From positions 486,955-550,954 of the forward strand of contig NZ_QLLN01000003.1 of the NCBI RefSeq assembly GCF_003259375.1: a DNA stretch of 64,000 bases, in the 5' to 3' direction. Both the position numbers and the translations under genes were made by a program. The notes under the pieces were generated by a model. The model was not told the DNA's origin. It ran no database searches and saw nothing but the letters and a program-made list of their open reading frames with translations. This stretch comes from Arenibacter echinorum (GTDB lineage Bacteria > Bacteroidota > Bacteroidia > Flavobacteriales > Flavobacteriaceae). Positions 1 through 6,796 of this stretch are shown here, one piece after another; the first letter of the stretch is position 1, and every line of letters starts with the position of its first letter.

Positions 1-1497
1 GCCATTGCGGAAGCTTTCTATAGCGATATACCAATTATTGTTATATCAGCGGATAGGCCCTCTTATAAAGTGGATATTGGGGACGGACAGACCATAAGGC
101 AGGCAAATGTGTTTGAGAGTCATATTGGTTATTCCGCAAACCTTAAACAGGATGTTAGTCATGCTACCCATAAAGTTCGGAAATATGACCCCGATCAACT
201 GGAGGACGATAATATTGACCATTGCCAAACTCTGGTTCAAAAGTATAATGATAACGCAATTAACGAGGCGCTAAATATAGCCTTTACCGATAATACTCCC
301 GTACACATAAATGTTCCGTTCGAAGAGCCTTTGTATGAAACAGTGGAGGAATTCTCACTGCTGCCAAAGATTGAGTTATTGAAGGATGAAGGAGAAAATG
401 GCCAAGAAGAATGGCAGGAATATGTTTATAGCTGGCGAAATGCTTCGCGAAAAATGGTATTGGTCGGGGTAAATCCACCTAACGAGGTTGAACAAATATA
501 TTTGGAAATATTGGCAAAAGACCCAACGGTTGTGGTAATGACCGAATGTACCTCCAATTTATTTCATCCCAACTTTTTCCCCAGTATAGACAGTATCATA
601 GCTCCCATTGAGAAATCAGCCAACAGGGATGAATTGTTTAAAATGCTACGTCCCGAAATTGTCCTAACATTTGGGGGACTTATAGTTTCGAAAAAAATAA
701 AAGCCTTTTTAAGGGATTATCCCCCTTTAAAGCATTGGCATGTAAATCAAAAAAAGGCGTACAACACCTTTTTTTCTCTAACAAAACATTTTAAAATAAG
801 TCCCAATGCACTATTTAAAAATCTTTTGGCAGACACCTCGAACCAAGAAGGTAACTATTATGACTATTGGGCAAAAAGGAAAGATCATTACAAGTTAAGA
901 CGGGAACAGTACTTGCTGGAAATACCATTTTCGGACATGTGGGTATTTCATAAGGCCTTGGAAAGCATACCAAATAATTATCAACTGCAACTGTCCAATA
1001 GTTCTACTGTGAGATATGCCCAATTATTCGATTTGGAGCACTCTATCCGTGTTTTTTGTAATAGGGGTGCCAGTGGTATAGACGGCAGCACTTCAACAGC
1101 CATAGGAGCTTCTATTTATGATACAAATCCAACGCTGCTACTTACGGGCGATTTAAGTTTTCTCTATGACAGTAACGGTCTATGGAACAATTACATTAAG
1201 CCCAATTTTAGAATAATAGTAATCAATAATGGCGGCGGTGGTATTTTTAGGATATTACCGGGCATGGAGGAAACCGACAATTTCAATACCTTCTTTGAGA
1301 CTACACATAATCTTAAAATCCAATCCATAGCTGACATGTATAATTTTGAATTTGAGTCCGTTTCCAATAAAATCGACTTAATTAAGGCCTTGGATAATTT
1401 TTATAAAAAGTCCGAAAAACCAAGAATTCTGGAAATAAAAACCCCAAGAATATTAAATAACAATATTTTGCTTAGTTATTTTGATTTCATATCTTAG
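1..1497 (+). CDS. menD: MenD, SEPHCHC synthase (5' end outside window)
   Basis: Thiamine-diphosphate enzyme of menaquinone synthesis that joins isochorismate and 2-oxoglutarate to give 2-succinyl-5-enolpyruvyl-6-hydroxy-3-cyclohexene-1-carboxylate. The reading frame is open from base 1 and starts mid-protein with AIAEAFYSDIP, followed by SADRP and DIGDGQTIRQ, a typical MenD N-terminal region. The GTG at 70 is therefore internal and not the start. The C-terminal half has the cofactor motif beginning GDLSFLYDSNG and ending in NNGGGGIF. MenA lies 2.1 kb downstream on the same strand, so this is part of a menaquinone cluster whose earlier genes are outside the window. Family call is firm. Confidence 0.95.
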   Translation, partial: AIAEAFYSDIPIIVISADRPSYKVDIGDGQTIRQANVFESHIGYSANLKQDVSHATHKVRKYDPDQLEDDNIDHCQTLVQKYNDNAINEALNIAFTDNTPVHINVPFEEPLYETVEEFSLLPKIELLKDEGENGQEEWQEYVYSWRNASRKMVLVGVNPPNEVEQIYLEILAKDPTVVVMTECTSNLFHPNFFPSIDSIIAPIEKSANRDELFKMLRPEIVLTFGGLIVSKKIKAFLRDYPPLKHWHVNQKKAYNTFFSLTKHFKISPNALFKNLLADTSNQEGNYYDYWAKRKDHYKLRREQYLLEIPFSDMWVFHKALESIPNNYQLQLSNSSTVRYAQLFDLEHSIRVFCNRGASGIDGSTSTAIGASIYDTNPTLLLTGDLSFLYDSNGLWNNYIKPNFRIIVINNGGGGIFRILPGMEETDNFNTFFETTHNLKIQSIADMYNFEFESVSNKIDLIKALDNFYKKSEKPRILEIKTPRILNNNILLSYFDFIS

Positions 1498-1534
1498 AAG
1501 GATATTAATCTAATCATTAAGAATATTTATTATT

Positions 1535-1876
1535 ATGAGCAAAAGAGATGAATTAATCGAAAAATATGCAGCAGACATCAAGGACAAATTTGGTGAAACT
1601 CCAAATATGGATTTATTGAAGAAAGTTACCATAGGATTAGGGCCTTCAATATATAACATGGATGCCTCTAAAGTTTCAGGATCGGATGATAAAGAATTGC
1701 AAACGGTTAAAAATAACTTCCTGATTAAAAAACTGGGTTTAAAAGATAGCCCTCAATTAATGGATGCTATTAAAAGTGTGACAGACAAATACGGCAGTTC
1801 CGTGAAGAGTAAGCACAGGGCCGTAGTTTATTACATGTTGGCGAAACACTTTAAAAAGGAGTCCGTCTATAAATAA
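1535..1876 (+). CDS. DUF2853 family protein
   Basis: Small, soluble, Lys-rich 113-residue protein of the DUF2853 family, recognised from the N-terminal KRDELIEKYAADIKDKFGE stretch and the C-terminal SVKSKHRAVVYYMLAKHF segment. No signal peptide or membrane segment. The family is widespread in Bacteroidota and some Proteobacteria, with no established function. It starts 37 bases after menD and is followed by a factor-independent terminator, so it is probably the last gene of the menD transcript. Confidence 0.85.
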   Translation: MSKRDELIEKYAADIKDKFGETPNMDLLKKVTIGLGPSIYNMDASKVSGSDDKELQTVKNNFLIKKLGLKDSPQLMDAIKSVTDKYGSSVKSKHRAVVYYMLAKHFKKESVYK

Positions 1877-1901
1877 TAGCTTCTGCAGTATAATATATAT
1901 G

Positions 1902-1931
1902 AGCCGTCTTTAAAAAGAGCGGCTTTTTTTT
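1902..1931 (+). terminator. Rho-independent terminator after DUF2853 gene
   Basis: AGCCG (1902-1906) pairs with CGGCT (1920-1924), with extra weak pairs inside, and is followed directly by an eight-T run. It separates the menD-DUF2853 unit from the CvfB-like gene. Confidence 0.75.
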
Positions 1932-1951
1932 ATGGAGATTCTTTTTAAACG

Positions 1952-1959
1952 TATTTTTG
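1952..1959 (+). promoter_or_regulatory. Bacteroidota -7 promoter element for CvfB-like gene
   Basis: TATTTTTG matches the Bacteroidota -7 consensus TAnnTTTG. It ends only four bases before the ATG at 1964, so transcription would begin at or next to the start codon. No clear -33 TTTG is visible because that stretch is the T-run of the preceding terminator. Confidence 0.5.
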
Positions 1960-1963
1960 CCCA

Positions 1964-2794
1964 ATGATAGCACTTGGAAAATATAACAATTTAGAAATAC
2001 TTAGGGATACTACTGTAGGTCTCTTTTTGGGAGATGATGAAGGTAATGATGTATTACTCCCAAATAAGTATGTACCGGAGGAATTTGAGATCGGAGACTA
2101 CCTGGATGTGTTTTGCTATCTGGACCATGAAGAGCGAATTGTGGCAACCACATTGGTGCCTTTTGTGACTGTGGATCAGTTTCAATTGCTCCAGGTTGCA
2201 GAAGTAAATGAATACGGGGCGTTTATGGACTGGGGATTGGAAAAGCATTTGTTGGTTCCTTTCAGGGAACAGCGCAATAAAATGCAAGAAGGACAATGGT
2301 ACGTTGTATACTGTTATTTGGATGAAAAAACAGATAGATTGGTTGCATCCAATAAATTAGACCGGTTTTTGTCCAATGATGACCTAACGGTGAATGCATG
2401 GGACGAGGTAGACCTTGTGGTTACCAGGCTAACCGATTTGGGATGGGAAGTAATCATAAACCATAAGCACAAAGGTTTGGTTTATGCAAACGAAGTGTTC
2501 AAAAAAGTAGCCATAGGGGATAAATTAAAAGGATATATCAAGACAATTAGAGACGATAACAAGTTAGATGTTAGCCTACAACCCATAGGATATAAAAGTT
2601 TAGAGCCAGCGGCAAACCTAATTTATGACAAACTTGTTTCCAATGGTGGGGTCTTAAATTTACACGACAAATCCGACCCCGAGGATATTAAAAGAATGTT
2701 ACAGATGAGCAAGAAAACTTTTAAAAAGGGAATAGGAACTCTGTACAAGGAACGTAAAATAGAAATTAAGCCAGATAGTATAAAGTTGCTGTAA
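1964..2794 (+). CDS. CvfB-like S1 domain RNA-binding protein
   Basis: 276-residue protein of the CvfB (conserved virulence factor B) family. Successive S1-type beta-barrel repeats cover about residues 1-210 (first repeat with LGKYNNLEILRDTTVGLFLG, second with LLQVAEVNEYGAFMDWGL), and a winged-helix-like segment ends the protein (MLQMSKKTFKKGIGTLYKER). CvfB proteins bind RNA and influence gene expression in Firmicutes; the role in Flavobacteria is unproven. Cytoplasmic, with no signal. A -7 promoter box sits right against the ATG, which suggests a leaderless or nearly leaderless mRNA. Confidence 0.85.
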   Translation: MIALGKYNNLEILRDTTVGLFLGDDEGNDVLLPNKYVPEEFEIGDYLDVFCYLDHEERIVATTLVPFVTVDQFQLLQVAEVNEYGAFMDWGLEKHLLVPFREQRNKMQEGQWYVVYCYLDEKTDRLVASNKLDRFLSNDDLTVNAWDEVDLVVTRLTDLGWEVIINHKHKGLVYANEVFKKVAIGDKLKGYIKTIRDDNKLDVSLQPIGYKSLEPAANLIYDKLVSNGGVLNLHDKSDPEDIKRMLQMSKKTFKKGIGTLYKERKIEIKPDSIKLL

Positions 2795-2974
2795 CCAACT
2801 TGCTTTATATAACGGACTTTAAAATAATGGTGTCCAATTATTTATGGATTTTAGTTTCAATTATTTGTCGTTTTGCAACAAAAACCATTACTTTTACAAC
2901 AACCAAGTTTAAAAACCGAAATAGTCGATTTATTTTCACTAATTTTAGTACTCATCCCCTAAACAATTAAGACT

Positions 2975-3586
2975 ATGCCATTCATAGAAGAAAGTGATTT
3001 ATTGGAATTGCATAAAGACATAGACAAGGCCCAAATCATAAATGAGCGTCTATTGGATCAGATAAAATACAAGAACAAGGAATTAAAGCGCAGTAAGATA
3101 CAACGGAATCTATTTGGCAGTATTACAGTGCTATTTTTGATTGGCACTCTGGCTATTTTTTCGTACAATGCAGGATTTATCAGGTCTTCCAATTATGAGA
3201 ACAGAAATAACATTGGCAATAACCTGTTGGTATCCATAGATAGTTTGGAGGTCATTAAGGCAAGAATAGATAATCTTAAGGAACAGAATGAAGAACTAAG
3301 CTTGGTAAAGGAATTTTATTTGGCCAAAAAGTTTTTGGATAAAGAAAAGATATATTCCGTTCAGGTTAAGTCCTTTGTAGACAACAATATAACACTTGCT
3401 TCTGAATCTCTTAACAATACAATTTTTGTAAAAACCAATCCCTTTTATTCCTACTCATTGGGAAATTTCGAAACCTTGGAAGAGGCCAGATCTTTTAGGT
3501 TTCAATTGGTGAAAATGGGTTTTGAAGATGCTTTTGTGGCTTCTTACAAAGAAGGAAAGCGTTTAGAAATAGAAGACCCATATTAA
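2975..3586 (+). CDS. Single-pass membrane protein with SPOR-like C-terminus
   Basis: 203-residue protein. Charged N-terminal cytoplasmic part with coiled-coil character (residues about 8-45), one transmembrane helix (about 50-68, FGSITVLFLIGTLAIF), a short coiled coil (about 80-115), then a C-terminal segment with the SPOR pattern (IYSVQVKSF, YSYSLGNFETLEEARSFRFQL, GFEDAFVASY). SPOR domains bind peptidoglycan lacking stem peptides, at division sites in many bacteria. The architecture suggests an inner-membrane protein reaching into the periplasm. One base separates its stop codon from the menA start, so the two are probably co-translated. SPOR assignment is by eye. Confidence 0.7.
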   Translation: MPFIEESDLLELHKDIDKAQIINERLLDQIKYKNKELKRSKIQRNLFGSITVLFLIGTLAIFSYNAGFIRSSNYENRNNIGNNLLVSIDSLEVIKARIDNLKEQNEELSLVKEFYLAKKFLDKEKIYSVQVKSFVDNNITLASESLNNTIFVKTNPFYSYSLGNFETLEEARSFRFQLVKMGFEDAFVASYKEGKRLEIEDPY

Positions 3587-3587
3587 A

Positions 3588-4496
3588 TTGCCTAAAATTA
3601 AAGCATGGATTAGTGCTGCCCGTTTGAGGACACTCCCTCTTTCGCTGTCCGGCATAATTGTGGGTACAGCACTTGGAAGCATGTACAGTCAATTACATTG
3701 GGGTATTTTTTTATTTGCGCTATTGACCACGGTCGCTTTCCAGATTACTTCAAATTTTGCCAATGATTATGGCGATGGTGTTAAAGGCACAGACAATGAA
3801 AATAGGGTAGGACCCATGCGCGCCCTGCAAAGCGGACAATTATCCAGACACGAACTTAAAATAGGGATTATAATTTCAATTATAATATGTGTCTTTTTAA
3901 CAGTAGCCCTTTTATATTTATCATTTGGCACCAAGAACCTTCTTTTTACCCTAATTTTCGGAGCACTCGGAATTCTAAGCATATGGGCGGCCATAAAATA
4001 TACCGTTGGAATATCGGCCTATGGATATAAAGGCCTGGGGGATTTGTTCGTATTTCTATTTTTTGGCCTGCTGGGGGTAATGGGTTCCATGTTTCTCTAT
4101 ACCAAAACGCTATACACGATGGCCATTTTTCCTGCAATAACAATAGGCCTTTTGAGTACGGGGGTACTTAATCTTAACAATTTAAGGGACTATGAGTCCG
4201 ATAAGACTTCCAATAAAAACACCCTGATAGTGAAGATGGGCATTAAAAACGGAAAAATATACCATGTTTTCCTAATCATAATTAGTTTTATAAGTATGTT
4301 AGCCTTTACCTTTATACATTATGAAAATTGGAAAAATACTATCCATTTGGTAGCATTTGTACCTATATTTATACATCTAAATAAAATGTGGAAACTTAAG
4401 AATACGGTTCTGTTGGATCCCGAATTGAAAAAGTTGGCATTGAGCACTTTTTTATTGTCGATTCTGTTTTATTTTAGTTTTAATAATTTTTCGTAA
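3588..4496 (+). CDS. menA: MenA, 1,4-dihydroxy-2-naphthoate polyprenyltransferase
   Basis: Integral membrane UbiA-family prenyltransferase that attaches the polyprenyl tail to DHNA in menaquinone synthesis. Key sites are the first Mg-diphosphate motif NDYGDGVKGTD (residues about 59-69) and the second, NLRDYESDK, in a later cytosolic loop; eight to nine hydrophobic helices surround them. Length of 302 residues is normal. Translation starts at a TTG one base after the stop of the SPOR-like gene, and no ATG fits the conserved N-terminus (KAWISAARLRTLPLS). Together with menD this places a split menaquinone gene set here. Confidence 0.93.
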   Translation: MPKIKAWISAARLRTLPLSLSGIIVGTALGSMYSQLHWGIFLFALLTTVAFQITSNFANDYGDGVKGTDNENRVGPMRALQSGQLSRHELKIGIIISIIICVFLTVALLYLSFGTKNLLFTLIFGALGILSIWAAIKYTVGISAYGYKGLGDLFVFLFFGLLGVMGSMFLYTKTLYTMAIFPAITIGLLSTGVLNLNNLRDYESDKTSNKNTLIVKMGIKNGKIYHVFLIIISFISMLAFTFIHYENWKNTIHLVAFVPIFIHLNKMWKLKNTVLLDPELKKLALSTFLLSILFYFSFNNFS

Positions 4497-4501
4497 TTTT
4501 G
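4494..4501 (+). promoter_or_regulatory. -7 promoter element overlapping menA stop codon
   Basis: TAATTTTG fits TAnnTTTG and includes the menA stop codon. It lies 28 bases before the TTG start of the LytTR regulator and could give this gene its own transcript. No strong -33 box is seen. Confidence 0.4.
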
Positions 4502-4529
4502 AGATAATAACCAATCAAATAAATACACT

Positions 4530-5285
4530 TTGGAACAACCAATTAGAATTCTTATTGTAGAGGACAACGTGATAATTGCAGATGATATGCAATCTATGTT
4601 GGAAGAGATTGGATACGAAATCGTAGACAATGTTATTGTTTACGAGCAGGCAGTTGAAGTCTTAAAGAACAAGGAAGTTGACCTTGTGTTGATCGATATT
4701 ATCTTAGCCTCCGATAAAACCGGAATTGATTTGGGCAAGCATATTAGGGAAAACTACAACATCCCCTTTATATTTGTAACATCCAATTCCGATCGGGCCA
4801 CTGTTGAAAATGCGAAGACCGTAAAGCCCAACGGCTATTTGGTCAAACCATTTGAGCAGCAGGATTTATACACCTCCATTGAAATTGCACTATCTAACTT
4901 TACTTCCGTAAAGAACAATGGAGCATCTGAAAGTCAGGAAGAGGAAGATGATAGGCTAATGTCCAACAAGGTATTAAAGGATTCCATTTTCGTTAAAAAA
5001 CAACATTTGTATTATCGAATCCAATTTGGGGATATACAGTTTATTAAAGCGGATAACGTTTATTTAGAGGTAAATACCATAGATAAAAAGTTTTTGGTCC
5101 GATCTCCGCTCAAGGATTATTTGGAGAAACTACCGCAACAAAAATTCTATAGGGCACATAAATCCTATATTGTTAACGTGGATCATATTGATGCCATTAA
5201 CTCCAAGGATATTTTGATTAACAATACACTTATCCCTATTTCTAAGGAATTCAAGGAATTTATAATTTCAGCAATGAATTCGTAA
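4530..5285 (+). CDS. LytTR-family response regulator
   Basis: Two-domain regulator of 251 residues. Receiver domain about residues 4-122 with acidic pair E11-D12, phospho-acceptor D56 (LVLIDIIL), Thr in FVTSNSD and Lys in LVKPFEQQ. A Ser/Glu-rich linker (about 128-143) leads to a LytTR DNA-binding domain (about 150-250; IQFIKADNVYLEV, FYRAHKSYIVNVDHI). All phosphorylation residues are intact, in contrast to the LuxR-type regulator next door. The start is a TTG that gives EQPIRILIVEDN. No histidine kinase is adjacent, so it is an orphan. A terminator follows the gene. Confidence 0.92.
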   Translation: MEQPIRILIVEDNVIIADDMQSMLEEIGYEIVDNVIVYEQAVEVLKNKEVDLVLIDIILASDKTGIDLGKHIRENYNIPFIFVTSNSDRATVENAKTVKPNGYLVKPFEQQDLYTSIEIALSNFTSVKNNGASESQEEEDDRLMSNKVLKDSIFVKKQHLYYRIQFGDIQFIKADNVYLEVNTIDKKFLVRSPLKDYLEKLPQQKFYRAHKSYIVNVDHIDAINSKDILINNTLIPISKEFKEFIISAMNS

Positions 5286-5308
5286 CGCATAATTTTACTT
5301 AAGGATAT

Positions 5309-5330
5309 AAAGGTGCTTCAAGGCACCTTT
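5309..5330 (+). terminator. Terminator after LytTR regulator
   Basis: AAAGGTGC (5309-5316) and GCACCTTT (5323-5330) form an 8-bp stem with loop TTCAAG, followed by a T-rich stretch. It stands 23 bases past the stop codon. Confidence 0.8.
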
Positions 5331-5400
5331 ATTGTTTACTGGAACCAGCATATTCAGCAATTTAATGTTACAACTCAACTAGAAGTTACTTCTGTATTGG

Positions 5401-5488
5401 TGTCCGGGTATTATCCGAAAAACCCGACAGAAACGCGGGGTTGTAATACTTTCCCATTTCTACCAGCCTGCGGCTTTGGAAATACGGG
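5401..5488. other. Structured GC-richer segment between convergent genes
   Basis: The 254-base gap between two convergent response-regulator genes holds two stems. The first pairs TGTC and GGGT (5401-5409, one bulged C) with ACCCGACA (5422-5429). The second spans 5453-5488, with CCC/GGG, ATTT/AAAT, CCA/TGG and GCC/GGC closing a TGC loop. An alternative pairing of AACCC (5421-5425) with GGGTT (5438-5442) would compete with the first. Long imperfect stems, not terminators with T-runs; a small RNA or a 3' processing element is possible. No protein-like reading frame is convincing. Confidence 0.35.
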
Positions 5489-5539
5489 TCTAAAGAGTAA
5501 AATTTAAAGTAGTTATTTTATCATACAATACCTTTTGAA

Positions 5540-6181
5540 TTAAATTAAATGGGCTGAATATTCCATTGCCCTCAATTTGGACAAAGCTTCCGATTTTGAG
5601 TTTACATTTAACTTCAGATATATATTCTGTATATGAAAATTAACAGTACTCGGGGTAACAAATAAATTATCAGCAATTGTCTTATAGGTAGCTCCCTGAC
5701 ATAAATAATCAATAATCTGATTTTCCCTCTCAGAAAAAGAGGTATACGATTTTCTTTGGAACATAGAAATTATTTTCTTGGCTATATCGTTGCTTATGGT
5801 AGCACCTTCATACTTGATTGCATTCAGGGCATGGTACAAACTATTTAAACCAACAGGCTTGGAAAGATAACCATTTGCCATGTTTTTAAAGGCTTTTTTA
5901 ACGATCCCAAAATCACTTTGGCCACTGATCATAATAATTTTAACTTCAGGATCTTTTTTACGAAAATGCCCAATACCTTCTATACCACAGCCATCCGGCA
6001 TAGTAACTTCAGAAGCAATAATATCGGGTAATACATTATCATAATCCAACAGCGCTTCCTTTACCGAAACATATATCCCTACAAGTGAATATTCCTTATA
6101 AGTTTCAAAATAGTATTTGTAGGTTTCATGGAACGATAGGTCATTGTCTATTACAATAATTTTTAGAACGTTAGATTTCAT
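5540..6181 (-). CDS. LuxR-type response regulator with degenerate receiver
   Basis: 213 residues: receiver domain about 5-125 and a LuxR/FixJ helix-turn-helix about 148-208 (FSERENQIIDYLCQGATYKTIADNLF). In the receiver the expected phospho-accepting Asp is Glu58 (PDIIASEVTMPDGCG aligns with the usual PDLVLLDIMMPGMDG), and the acidic pair is D12-N13 instead of D-D. The Lys (LSKPVG) and Ser (MISGQ) switch residues remain. Glu at this site often mimics the phosphorylated state, so the protein may be constitutively active or respond to something else. The 5' leader carries three C-tracts just before the ATG. Confidence 0.9.
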   Translation of the reverse strand: MKSNVLKIIVIDNDLSFHETYKYYFETYKEYSLVGIYVSVKEALLDYDNVLPDIIASEVTMPDGCGIEGIGHFRKKDPEVKIIMISGQSDFGIVKKAFKNMANGYLSKPVGLNSLYHALNAIKYEGATISNDIAKKIISMFQRKSYTSFSERENQIIDYLCQGATYKTIADNLFVTPSTVNFHIQNIYLKLNVNSKSEALSKLRAMEYSAHLI

Positions 6182-6796
6182 ATCTATGGGGGTTTGGGGT
6201 TTGGGGGTTTCTTAATGTTTTTATGCCAATAATAATCAAGTATTATACTTAAAATTGATAACTACTTGATCCGAGTTAAGAACTACTGTTCCAAGAGGTG
6301 GAAAAGAAATATGTTGTTGGCTGCAATGCCGTTATAATTCCTTTGTTTTCTGAATAGGTAAGTGTAGGTTTTCATGCTTTGGTGATTTGGGATGTAAATA
6401 TTATTTATGCTATTTCTGTTTAACTCTATTATTGGACAATAAGGAACACACTGCTAAACTTCATATTAAGACCGTAGGTAAATCTTAAACGATATGCTAT
6501 ATCTTCCGATTCTTGTTTTTAAAGCTTAAAATTATGTTAATAAAATTTAAATATAGATATAAAATCTTGAACTTCCATAAAAAAACGATGTATTTTCCTA
6601 CAAAATAAAATTGTAAGGGCTATTATGAATTATTGATAAAAATTAACCTCTTTCGCTGAATTATTATAATTGAAAATGTATGCAACTCAGAGCCAAATCA
6701 ATAAGTCATATTATTAAAATTGGAGACCGATTAAATTCAAAATTTGTCATGGACTATTGAACATAATATACACGGTCCTACAAATACCAATGTGAG
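6182..6796. other. 615-base gene-free AT-rich stretch
   Basis: Gap between the start of the LuxR-type regulator and the end of the PorP-SPOR gene. At 6188-6207, on the plus strand, three G-tracts (G5, G4, G5) are separated by TTT. The rest is very AT-rich and contains no reading frame with protein-like composition, no tRNA and no clear terminator. It must hold the promoter of the LuxR-type gene, but I cannot find a good TAnnTTTG on the minus strand. Confidence 0.6.
6188..6207 (-). repeat. C-tract repeat in leader of LuxR-type regulator
   Basis: Read on the coding (minus) strand, the bases just before the ATG are CCCCC-AAA-CCCC-AAA-CCCCC, an approximately 7-base tandem repeat in an otherwise AT-rich region. 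The opposite strand has three G-runs, one fewer than an intramolecular quadruplex needs. It ends seven bases from the start codon, where it would be in the ribosome landing zone. Confidence 0.6.

Noticed and set aside
5313-5507. Plus-strand 64-residue frame after the LytTR gene
   Set aside because: Starts inside a terminator hairpin and covers the structured segment; composition gives no protein signal.
6188-6207. G-quadruplex on the plus strand
   Set aside because: Only three G-runs are present, one too few for an intramolecular quadruplex; reported instead as a C-tract leader.
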